From an uncultured Methanobrevibacter sp. (GTDB lineage Archaea > Methanobacteriota > Methanobacteria > Methanobacteriales > Methanobacteriaceae), in NCBI RefSeq assembly GCF_900314695.1, contig NZ_OMWD01000016.1, positions 1-53,413 of the forward strand: 53,413 nt of DNA, written 5' to 3'. The stretch's first letter is position 1. Each line of letters opens with the position of its first letter. Below the pieces are notes generated by a model. The model was not told where the DNA came from. It saw only the letters and a list, made by a program, of their open reading frames with translations, and did not search any database. Position numbers and translations under genes: made by a program. Positions 45,142 to 51,505 of the stretch are shown here, one piece after another.

Positions 45142-46110
45142 ATGATTGAAAAAATAGAGATTACTCAGAGATTTAATTTCAAGCGCCTCAATCGCCATTA
45201 TGAATGTTTTACAATTGATTTTCTGGCCAATATGGCATACTATAAAATTTCAGAGAGGGGCAGCGGCGACAAGTTTTTGGATGAAAACAGCCTATGCGAC
45301 GATTCATGGATAGATATTTTGGTGGATTTGAGACGCAATATGACCAGCGAAATAAGAAAATTTAAAGATAAAGATGCTGGTGATTTTTTAAGCCATTTCA
45401 ATGATTTGAAGCTGTTTGAAAATTATCAGTCTGAAAAGTTCTCCTATTTTGAAAAGATAGAGATGATTTACTCATGCATTGTGATAATCTATTCCTCCGA
45501 TGGCTATGAAGAATATTCGTTTAAGAATAACTTTCCTCCAAATTGGATTGAATTCGGCAAGCTTCTGTGTGACTTCTTTGGCTTTGACGTACTGCATCTC
45601 AACCATCAAAAGGCATTGGCCACTCCATTGTATCATGACATCAGAAGGGATGGAGTCTATCTGGACGGAGTTAAGCTTGATGTAAAATGCATAGAATTCG
45701 GTCATTATCGCTGTTATCCTTATGAACTGCCAAATCCAAGACTGATTATTAATTTTGAAAGGGGTACGATTGACGGATATATTGAAGGGGAACTTACTAC
45801 CTCTGTTCGAGAGTTGATTTTAAATCTTCTTGAAAAGTATCATGTTTACATGTGGAGCCAGAATGAATATCATCTTAAGTCAAATGCATATGATCCTGAT
45901 GATTTGGAAGGTTATGACTGGTATCTTGAGATTGTCTTCAATGGCGATGTAATCTGGCACATATTCGGATATAATGACTATCCCGACACTTACGTTTTCC
46001 TTGCAAGGGAAATAATGGACATTACCGGAATGGATTTGCTTGAAATGAATACCATCGACGATGACAATCTTAAATTATTTGAAAAATATGGAAATGATAA
46101 ATTAGAGTGA
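45142..46110 (+). CDS. 322-residue protein of unknown function
   Basis: A soluble, acidic, aromatic-rich protein with many Tyr, Asp and Glu residues and no signal peptide or membrane segment. There are no recognised motifs; notable segments are YHDIRRDGVYLDGVKLDVKC and a Trp-rich DDLEGYDWYLEIVFNGDVIW. It stands alone with its own AT-rich upstream region. Codon use resembles neighbouring genes with average expression. I do not assign a function. Confidence 0.7.
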   Translation: MIEKIEITQRFNFKRLNRHYECFTIDFLANMAYYKISERGSGDKFLDENSLCDDSWIDILVDLRRNMTSEIRKFKDKDAGDFLSHFNDLKLFENYQSEKFSYFEKIEMIYSCIVIIYSSDGYEEYSFKNNFPPNWIEFGKLLCDFFGFDVLHLNHQKALATPLYHDIRRDGVYLDGVKLDVKCIEFGHYRCYPYELPNPRLIINFERGTIDGYIEGELTTSVRELILNLLEKYHVYMWSQNEYHLKSNAYDPDDLEGYDWYLEIVFNGDVIWHIFGYNDYPDTYVFLAREIMDITGMDLLEMNTIDDDNLKLFEKYGNDKLE

Positions 46111-46185
46111 TTTTTTCATTAATTATTTATATTTAAAAAAAGATATTTATTACTATTATATTAATTTAATTTTTATAGGGATAAC

Positions 46186-47430
46186 ATGGCAGACGTATCA
46201 TCAAAAGAATTATATGAATTTAAAAAAACCTTAAAAGAGTTATCAAATAAAAGAGGTAGAGGTACAGAGCTTGTTTCCGTTTATATTCCACCAACTAAAC
46301 AATTAAGTGATGTTGGTAAGCACATGAGAGATGAAATGGGTCAGAGTGCTAACATTAAGAGTAAACAAACAAGAAAAAATGTACAATCTGCAATTGCTGT
46401 AATTTTAGAAAGTATCAAGTTATACAGACAGCCTCCTGAAAACGGGCTGGTTCTTTTTGTTGGAATGATTCCAAAAGGAGGTCCAGGTACTGAAAAGATG
46501 GAAAAATACATTATTGAACCTCCTGAACCGGTTACAACCTATTGGTACAAATGTAACAACGAATTTTTCGTTGAACCTTTGGAATATATGATTGAAGAGC
46601 GTGATGTTTATGGTGTTGCTGTTATTGACAGAAACGAAGCAACCTACGCTACACTAAAAGGTAAAAAAGAAACCATTTTAGGTCATTTGACCAGTGGTGT
46701 TCCTGGAAAACACAAAGCCGGGGGACAATCACAAAGAAGGTTCGACCGTGTAATTGAAGATTTGGCTCACCAGTTCTTGAAACGTATTGGGGACCATATG
46801 AACGAAGCATTCCTTCCTTTGAAAGATGACTTGAAAGGAATCATTATCGGAGGGCCTGGTTTTACCAAGAAGGATTTCTATGATGGGGAATACTTACATT
46901 ATGAACTTAAGGAAAAGGTAATAACTATTGTCGATACTTCCTACACTGGTGATGAGGGTATCCGTGAAGTAATTGCCAAATCTGCTGATGACTTGGAAAA
47001 TCTTGATGTAATGCATGAAAAGAAACTTGTCCAAAGATTCATCAAGGAACTGACCAAAGACAAAGGCCTTTGCTCTTATGGTGAAAATGAAGTTAGAAAC
47101 AATTTGATTATGGGTGCTGTTGACATTTTGCTTTTATCTGAAGATTTGACAAGCATGCGCAAAGTGTTGACTTGTCCAAGCTGTGGAACTCAAAAGGAAG
47201 TCACAGTTAAGAATCAATCAGAAGCCGACGGCCTTAAGGAAAAATGTCCTAACTGTGGTGAAACATTAAAAGAAGAATCTTCCATGGATCTGGCTGACGA
47301 TTTTATTGAAAAAGCTGAAGAAATGAATACTGATGTCGAGTTTATTTCTACTGAAACCGAAGAGGGAATGCAACTCTTCAGGGCTTTTGGTGGAATTGCT
47401 GCGATATTGAGGTATTATGTTGAATATTAA
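46186..47430 (+). CDS. prf1: peptide chain release factor aRF1
   Basis: The archaeal class I factor that reads all three stop codons and triggers peptide release, 414 residues. The stop-codon recognition motif is SANIKSKQTR near residue 55, and the catalytic GGQ is in GKHKAGGQSQRRFDR near residue 185. The carboxyl domain has a mini zinc site CPSCGTQ and CPNCGE. It is a single gene with a TATA-like TATTTATTAC before it. Its presence is relevant to the amber codon found at 4567: UAG should be read as stop here unless a suppressor exists. Confidence 0.97.
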   Translation: MADVSSKELYEFKKTLKELSNKRGRGTELVSVYIPPTKQLSDVGKHMRDEMGQSANIKSKQTRKNVQSAIAVILESIKLYRQPPENGLVLFVGMIPKGGPGTEKMEKYIIEPPEPVTTYWYKCNNEFFVEPLEYMIEERDVYGVAVIDRNEATYATLKGKKETILGHLTSGVPGKHKAGGQSQRRFDRVIEDLAHQFLKRIGDHMNEAFLPLKDDLKGIIIGGPGFTKKDFYDGEYLHYELKEKVITIVDTSYTGDEGIREVIAKSADDLENLDVMHEKKLVQRFIKELTKDKGLCSYGENEVRNNLIMGAVDILLLSEDLTSMRKVLTCPSCGTQKEVTVKNQSEADGLKEKCPNCGETLKEESSMDLADDFIEKAEEMNTDVEFISTETEEGMQLFRAFGGIAAILRYYVEY

Positions 47431-47469
47431 TCACATTAATTCTGATGTGGTTATTTTCCATTTTTTTTT

Positions 47470-47697
47470 TTAAACTGATACATAAGGGTTTTCATCTGGA
47501 AACATTGTTCTTTTAGATTTTGGAGTGTAAAAATCACTTAATCCTTCTTCTTTTCTTATTTTATTGATTAATTTAAAGAATAACTGTTTATCTATGGTGT
47601 TTTCTTTATTTATTTCCATATACAATGAATGCATGCTTCTGTTTTTTGATAAATAGCTGTTTTTCAATTCATCATATTGGGATTTGGTAATTTTCAT
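47470..47697 (-). CDS. small hypothetical protein
   Basis: A 75-residue basic, soluble protein from MKITKSQYDELKN. The frame extends 5 codons upstream to ATG 47712, but GGAG at 47707-47710 favours the inner start. It shows helical, charged content and a KRTMFPDENPYVSV tail. I do not recognise the family; short proteins of this style occur in Methanobrevibacter. It is convergent with aRF1, whose stop lies 40 bases away. Confidence 0.55.
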   Translation of the reverse strand: MKITKSQYDELKNSYLSKNRSMHSLYMEINKENTIDKQLFFKLINKIRKEEGLSDFYTPKSKRTMFPDENPYVSV

Positions 47698-48200
47698 TAT
47701 TTTTTTCTCCATTTGTTGATTAAATTTAAAATTCGCTATGTTACTGTAGATTATTATGTAAATTATTGTATATAAAGAGATATGCTTTTTTCATTTTGGT
47801 ATTATTTTGTTTATTTTTATATGTGAAATGGGAGATTATGTTCGGTATTTTGGGTGGCGGTGTTAAATTATTTGTACATTTTAATTTTCCACTACTCGGA
47901 ATTCTTTGGTGGCAAATGTATTCCGACTTTGTACAATAATTGATAATTTTAGTTAGACATTTTGAATTAATATCCAAAAAGATTTAATTATTTTCTTAAT
48001 ATTTTTTATATATATTATAATATGTATAAGATAAATCTAATTTTTTTTGAATAATATATGTATATTTTTATCAAATATTGAAAAATATTTAAATACTATG
48101 AGATTCAAATATCTAATTATATTGTTAAAATATGTTGCTTTCATAAAAATTATTTTAATAATATTTATTAATTCAAATTATAAATTTGGAGGAATGTTTT
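47698..48200. other. intergenic region upstream of gdhA
   Basis: About 500 bases with no gene recognised by homology. It contains the 33-residue ORF and nested inverted repeats described separately (47838-47941). TATA-like boxes lie between 48080 and 48170, closest to gdhA. The long AT-rich leader could carry regulation. Confidence 0.4.
47838..47939 (+). CDS. possible 33-residue hydrophobic peptide with nested inverted repeats
   Basis: GGGAG precedes ATG 47838 by 4 bases. The ORF encodes 33 residues: MFGILGGGVKLFVHF, then NFPLLGILWWQMYSDFVQ. Two nested inverted repeats, 47866-47878 with 47930-47941 and 47896-47902 with 47920-47926, span the second half. It resembles the 29-residue peptide at 50859 in style. 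Coding status is unproven. Confidence 0.35.
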   Translation: MFGILGGGVKLFVHFNFPLLGILWWQMYSDFVQ

Positions 48201-49535
48201 TTGTCATACGTAGATGAAGTAATAGAAACCATTATAGAACAAAACCCTTCCGAACCTGAATTCCACCAAGCTGTACGCGAAGTATTGGAATCCTTAAGGG
48301 TTGTAATTGAAGAAAATGAAGATGAATTTAAGAAAAACGCACTTCTTGAAAGATTAACAAATCCGGAAAGACAATTCAAATTCCGTGTCCCTTGGGTAGA
48401 TGACAACGGACAAGTGCAAGTAAACACCGGATACCGTGTACAATTCAACGGTGCAATCGGACCTTACAAAGGCGGATTACGTTTCCACCCATCTGTAAAC
48501 CTCGGTATTATTAAATTCTTAGGTTTCGAACAAATTTTCAAAAACTCCTTAACCGGTCTTCCAATTGGTGGAGGAAAAGGTGGATCTGACTTTGATCCTA
48601 AAGGAAAATCCGACAGAGAAATCATGGCATTCTGTCAATCTTTTATGACTGAATTATGCAAATACATCGGAGCAGACACTGATGTGCCTGCTGGAGATAT
48701 CGGTGTAGGTGGCCGGGAAATCGGTTTCTTATTTGGTCAATACAAAAGAATCAGAGGATTATACGAAGGAGTATTAACTGGTAAAGGATTAACCTTCGGA
48801 GGATCCCTTGCAAGAACCGAAGCTACCGGATATGGATTATTATACTTCACCAACGCTATGTTAAAAGCTAATGACATTGACATTGCTGGCAAAACCATTG
48901 CAGTTTCCGGTGCAGGTAACGTAGCAATTTATGCTATCGAAAAAGCTCAACAATTAGGCGGTAAACCTGTAACCTGTTCCGATTCAACCGGTTGGATTTA
49001 TGACCCTGAAGGAATCGACGTTGAGTTATTAAAAGAAGTAAAAGAAATTAGAAGAGAAAGATTAACTGCATATGCTGAAGCTAGAGACAGTGCTGAATAC
49101 CACGAAGGCAAAGGCGTATGGACCATTAAATGTGACATCGCTCTTCCATGTGCTACCCAAAACGAATTACAATTAGAAGACGCTAAAACATTAGTTGAAA
49201 ACGGAGTTTTAGCAGTTGCTGAAGGAGCAAACATGCCAACCACTATTGAAGCAACCGAATTCTTACAAGAAAATGACGTATTATTCGCACCTGGTAAAGC
49301 TTCAAACGCTGGTGGAGTAGCAACTTCTGCACTTGAAATGTCACAAAACTCAGAAAGATTATCCTGGACTTTTGAAGAAGTTGACGGTAGACTCCAAACT
49401 ATTATGGAAACCATTTTCGAAAATGCTGCAGCTGCTGCTGAAGAATACGGTATGGACAAAAACTATGTTGCAGGAGCAAACATTGCAGGATTCAAGAAAG
49501 TTGTTGATGCTATGAACGCACAAGGAATCGTATAG
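48201..49535 (+). CDS. gdhA: NADP-type glutamate dehydrogenase (bacterial hexameric family)
   Basis: It catalyses reductive amination of 2-oxoglutarate, here supplied by the KOR enzyme. The frame opens at TTG 48186, but GGAGGAA at 48188-48194 favours TTG 48201, giving 444 residues from SYVDEVIETI. The sequence closely follows enterobacterial GdhA: IGPYKGGLRFHPSVNLG, LPIGGGKGGSDFDPKGKSD with the catalytic Lys, PAGDIGVGGREIGFLFGQ, and LPCATQNEL. That close match to a bacterial subfamily suggests ancient transfer. Codons are strongly biased, like tuf. The stop codon lies in its terminator hairpin. Confidence 0.95.
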   Translation: MSYVDEVIETIIEQNPSEPEFHQAVREVLESLRVVIEENEDEFKKNALLERLTNPERQFKFRVPWVDDNGQVQVNTGYRVQFNGAIGPYKGGLRFHPSVNLGIIKFLGFEQIFKNSLTGLPIGGGKGGSDFDPKGKSDREIMAFCQSFMTELCKYIGADTDVPAGDIGVGGREIGFLFGQYKRIRGLYEGVLTGKGLTFGGSLARTEATGYGLLYFTNAMLKANDIDIAGKTIAVSGAGNVAIYAIEKAQQLGGKPVTCSDSTGWIYDPEGIDVELLKEVKEIRRERLTAYAEARDSAEYHEGKGVWTIKCDIALPCATQNELQLEDAKTLVENGVLAVAEGANMPTTIEATEFLQENDVLFAPGKASNAGGVATSALEMSQNSERLSWTFEEVDGRLQTIMETIFENAAAAAEEYGMDKNYVAGANIAGFKKVVDAMNAQGIV

Positions 49536-49603
49536 ATTTCCTTGTTTATTTTTTCTTTTTTTAGTTTAATAATTTGTTATTTGATTATTGTATATTTTTT
49601 AAC
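49518..49603 (+). repeat. left copy of the gdhA-tail direct repeat
   Basis: The last gdhA codons (from GCACAA), the stop, the terminator and the AT-rich tail to TTTTTTAAC. The degenerate second copy is at 51297-51383, same orientation. Shared stretches include GCACAA, GAATCGT and TTGTTTATTTTTTCTTTTTT. Confidence 0.6.
49521..49563 (+). terminator. hairpin terminator of gdhA
   Basis: CAAGGAA (49521-49527) pairs with TTCCTTG (49538-49544) around a 10-base loop containing the stop codon. TTTATTTTTTCTTTTTTTAG follows. Confidence 0.75.
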
Positions 49604-49890
49604 TTGTTTTGAATTAATTCAATAAGTTTGTAGTTTTATTTATTATTTTAAACGATTAATGTTTAATTTTGAATTTTTCATAAGTAGGATGGTATCGTGT
49701 GGTTCGTCCTGTTTTTTAATATCTGTGATTTTACATACTGTCGCATTTCAGAAGTTAATATGTATTATTTTTTACTAAAGTAATATTAAATCTGTTTTAT
49801 ATTCAATTGAAATTAGTCAAATGTTTTAAATCATTAAATTGAGATGAATTTTCTTTTGTAATGTAAAATAAAATAAATAAAGGTTGTATT
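49604..49890. other. intergenic region between gdhA and the GNAT gene
   Basis: No gene is seen. A stem AGGATG (49686-49691) with CGTCCT (49705-49710), holding GGTATCG in its loop and followed by six Ts, looks like a terminator or the 3' end of a small RNA. The TATA region of the GNAT gene is unclear; AT-rich sequence near 49795-49803 is possible. Confidence 0.4.
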
Positions 49891-50487
49891 ATGGATATTG
49901 AATATATTAAAGACAATTATAAATTTGAAACATTAACTGAAAAACATGATTTAAGTAATTTTGAATGTGGCTCTGATGATTTAAATGATTTTGTTAAAAA
50001 TGATGCATTAATCCAACAACAGGATAAAATAAATATCACTAAGCTAATCACTTGTGATGATGAGATAATTGGCTTTGTATCATTACTAACTGATACTATC
50101 CCTTTAAAGAATATTCGTGATGAAAATATTCGGTTAAAATTAAAACATCATTACAATGAAAATATTGAAAAAGTTCCCAAAAAGAAGCAATTGCCTGCGA
50201 TAAAAATAGGAAGATTTGCAATTGATAAAAAATATACAAATAATGGTTTAGGTTCGCATATTCTCAGAAATGTCATAAACTCCATTAGGGAATTATCTGA
50301 AAATGATGTAGGTTTAAGGTTTATTGTTGTTGAAGGTTATGCCAGTGCTTATAATTTTTATGCAGTTCATAATCACTTTTCAAATTTAAAAAGAGATGAT
50401 AAATTAATTAAAGAGAAGTTGGACAGGATTATTAAACAAAATCCTGAACAAACTTTTTATTTCTATCTTGATCTCAAGAAAAGTTAA
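49891..50487 (+). CDS. GNAT acetyltransferase, toxin-like
   Basis: A 198-residue acetyltransferase with the acetyl-CoA loop KKYTNNGLGSHILRNVI and the carboxyl GNAT segment YASAYNFYAVHNHF. The amino end, LSNFECGSDDLNDFVKNDAL, is the pattern of toxin-type GNATs such as TacT relatives, which acetylate aminoacyl-tRNA. A start-to-finish match cannot be run here. AGGTTG is the only binding-site-like sequence before ATG 49891. It lies between the two copies of the gdhA-tail repeat. Its 3' end overlaps a small convergent gene by 4 bases. A housekeeping acetyltransferase is the alternative. Confidence 0.7.
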   Translation: MDIEYIKDNYKFETLTEKHDLSNFECGSDDLNDFVKNDALIQQQDKINITKLITCDDEIIGFVSLLTDTIPLKNIRDENIRLKLKHHYNENIEKVPKKKQLPAIKIGRFAIDKKYTNNGLGSHILRNVINSIRELSENDVGLRFIVVEGYASAYNFYAVHNHFSNLKRDDKLIKEKLDRIIKQNPEQTFYFYLDLKKS

Positions 50488-50624
50488 AATAGAACTATTC
50501 TTTGAGATTCGCATTTTTTTCTAAATTCACGGTCTTCTCTGCTAGGAGGTTCATTCATTTTTCTTAAAAAGTCTCTAGCTTCTTTACCATATAATGTTGG
50601 AGTTTCACCAATAGGTTTTGCCAT
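50484..50624 (-). CDS. 46-residue small protein, candidate antitoxin
   Basis: The minus-strand frame encodes MAKPIGETPTLYGKEARDFL, RKMNEPPSREDREFRKKC and ESQRIVLF: 46 residues, basic, helical. AGGTGA lies 6 bases upstream of the ATG at 50622-50624. An in-frame ATG 6 bases earlier would leave no spacing. Short proteins with the pattern P-I-x-x-T-P-x-L-x-G-x-x-A-x-x-F-L occur in archaea beside toxin-like genes, from memory. Here it converges on the GNAT gene with a 4-base overlap. Convergent order is unusual for a type II antitoxin. Confidence 0.7.
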   Translation of the reverse strand: MAKPIGETPTLYGKEARDFLRKMNEPPSREDREFRKKCESQRIVLF

Positions 50625-50858
50625 GTGCATTCACCTCTGTTTTATTTAATATTTGTCTGTATTTTGTCCTTTAAATAGTTTACATTTTCATGAAATGGAC
50701 AGATAATTATTTTTTTTTTAAGATTGTGGAAATATTTATATAGTATGGTTTTTTCAAAGCAATTTTGAATAGTGAAAACAATTTTTAAGGCCATACATTT
50801 CTTAAAACTTATATAATCGGATAAATAAATATTTATTTCGTAGGGAGGTGATACTACA
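50625..50858. other. AT-rich spacer upstream of the 29-residue peptide
   Basis: There is a minus-strand frame at 50642-50908, but it is low-complexity and covers a better ORF, so I reject it. The stretch ATAAATAAATATTTATTT near 50821-50838 is palindromic and TATA-like, and the strong Shine-Dalgarno sequence GGGAGGTGAT follows at 50843-50852. Confidence 0.45.
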
Positions 50859-50948
50859 ATGGATGATGAAAAAATGAGCTTCATCTCAGCAGTTCTAATG
50901 TTTATCACTGCATTAATTGAACTGCTGAAATGTATATTATGGGATTAA
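50859..50948 (+). CDS. 29-residue hydrophobic peptide with a strong binding site
   Basis: GGGAGGTGAT (50843-50852) lies 6 bases before ATG 50859. The ORF encodes MDDEKMSFISAVLMFIT and ALIELLKCILWD: an acidic head, about 20 hydrophobic residues and a Trp-Asp end, a single membrane span. Two perfect inverted repeats cover the second half and stop codon (see below). The pattern of tiny membrane peptide with structured RNA is that of bacterial type I toxins, but no antisense RNA is proven. No homologue is recognised. Confidence 0.55.
   Translation: MDDEKMSFISAVLMFITALIELLKCILWD
50886..50928. repeat. 10-base inverted repeat inside the 29-residue ORF
   Basis: TCAGCAGTTC (50886-50895) is perfectly complementary to GAACTGCTGA (50919-50928) around 23 bases. 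Beyond one mismatch, three more pairs extend it to 50882 and 50932. Confidence 0.6.
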
Positions 50949-50961
50949 TTTCCCATAATAT
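50934..50961. terminator. 11-base perfect hairpin over the stop codon of the 29-residue ORF
   Basis: ATATTATGGGA (50934-50944) pairs with TCCCATAATAT (50951-50961) around TTAATT. It includes the TAA stop, with no strong T-run after it. It could terminate transcription or stabilise the message. Confidence 0.6.
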
Positions 50962-51039
50962 CTACTCATATTTTTCTAGTTCAGTAGTATATAATACTTC
51001 CTACATTCAATTAAAAAACTTAAAAGAGTTGGCTAATTA

Positions 51040-51168
51040 ATGTTAAGGATAATATTAACAATAATTCAAATAATATTATGTTTAATAATAATTTTTTTAG
51101 GATATAAAAACAAGGAATACTTAAATATCATGGTTGGAGTATGTTTGTTAATCTTATCTTTAGTGTGA
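51040..51168 (+). CDS. possible 42-residue two-span membrane peptide
   Basis: ATG 51040 opens MLRIILTIIQIILCLIIIFL, then GYKNKEYLNIMVGVCLLILSLV: two hydrophobic spans joined by a charged loop. The binding site is weak (AAAAGAG, 13 or more bases upstream). Isoleucine-rich ORFs arise easily in AT-rich DNA, so confidence is low, but it lies beside the 29-residue peptide in the same repeat-bounded segment. Confidence 0.35.
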   Translation: MLRIILTIIQIILCLIIIFLGYKNKEYLNIMVGVCLLILSLV

Positions 51169-51296
51169 TATTCCAAATCAGATATTTGTTAATCATCTTT
51201 TTATGAGGGGGGATGGAATTTAATGAAGATCTTTTTAAAAATATTTTGATGAGCTAACTTAAAATTTGGGATGTGGGGTGGTATCGCTCAATTCCC

Positions 51297-51383
51297 GCAC
51301 AAAGAATCGTTTGAACTTTCTTGTTTATTTTTTCTTTTTTTTAATCTTAAAATTAGTTATATAATTATTATATGATTTTTAAC
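51297..51383 (+). repeat. right, degenerate copy of the gdhA-tail direct repeat
   Basis: It matches 49518-49603 in the same orientation over about 87 bases, with roughly four-fifths identity by eye. Exactly shared are GCACAA, GAATCGT and the run TTGTTTATTTTTTCTTTTTT. It reads A-Q-R-I-V-stop in place of the gdhA ending A-Q-G-I-V-stop, but no gdhA coding sequence lies upstream of it. Confidence 0.6.
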
Positions 51384-51465
51384 ATTTTAATATTAGTTTA
51401 ACTTATCAATCTTTATTTTTTATTGTTTTTAAGCATGGGCAGGTGAAATAGTAAAACAAAAATTA

Positions 51466-51473
51466 TTTATATG
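51466..51473 (+). promoter_or_regulatory. TATA box of the 468-residue secreted protein
   Basis: TTTATATG is 33-40 bases before ATG 51506, in a near-leaderless arrangement without a Shine-Dalgarno site. Confidence 0.5.
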
Positions 51474-51505
51474 TCAATCGATAAATTTGTCATTGTGTTG
51501 CGAAT

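Larger units (their letters stand above)
51169..51505. other. AT-rich region with the degenerate gdhA-tail copy
   Basis: No gene of normal size. A 14-codon frame (MEFNEDLFKNILMS, near 51213) follows a G-rich GAGGGGGG, probably not real. A stem of GTGGGG near 51273 and CCCGCAC near 51294 has GGTATCG in its loop, the same heptamer as the stem at 49686-49710. The gdhA-tail copy is at 51297-51383. Confidence 0.4.

Noticed and set aside
47741..47977. Minus-strand frame of 78 residues upstream of gdhA
   Set aside because: It is low-complexity, has no ribosome site and covers the inverted repeats. The plus-strand 33-codon frame has better signals.
50642..50908. Minus-strand frame of 88 residues
   Set aside because: It covers the well-signalled 29-residue ORF and its binding site, has no binding site itself and reads as AT-rich noise.
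51205..51260. 14-codon frame after a G-rich stretch
   Set aside because: It is too short, the G-run is not a proper binding site, and it has no other support.
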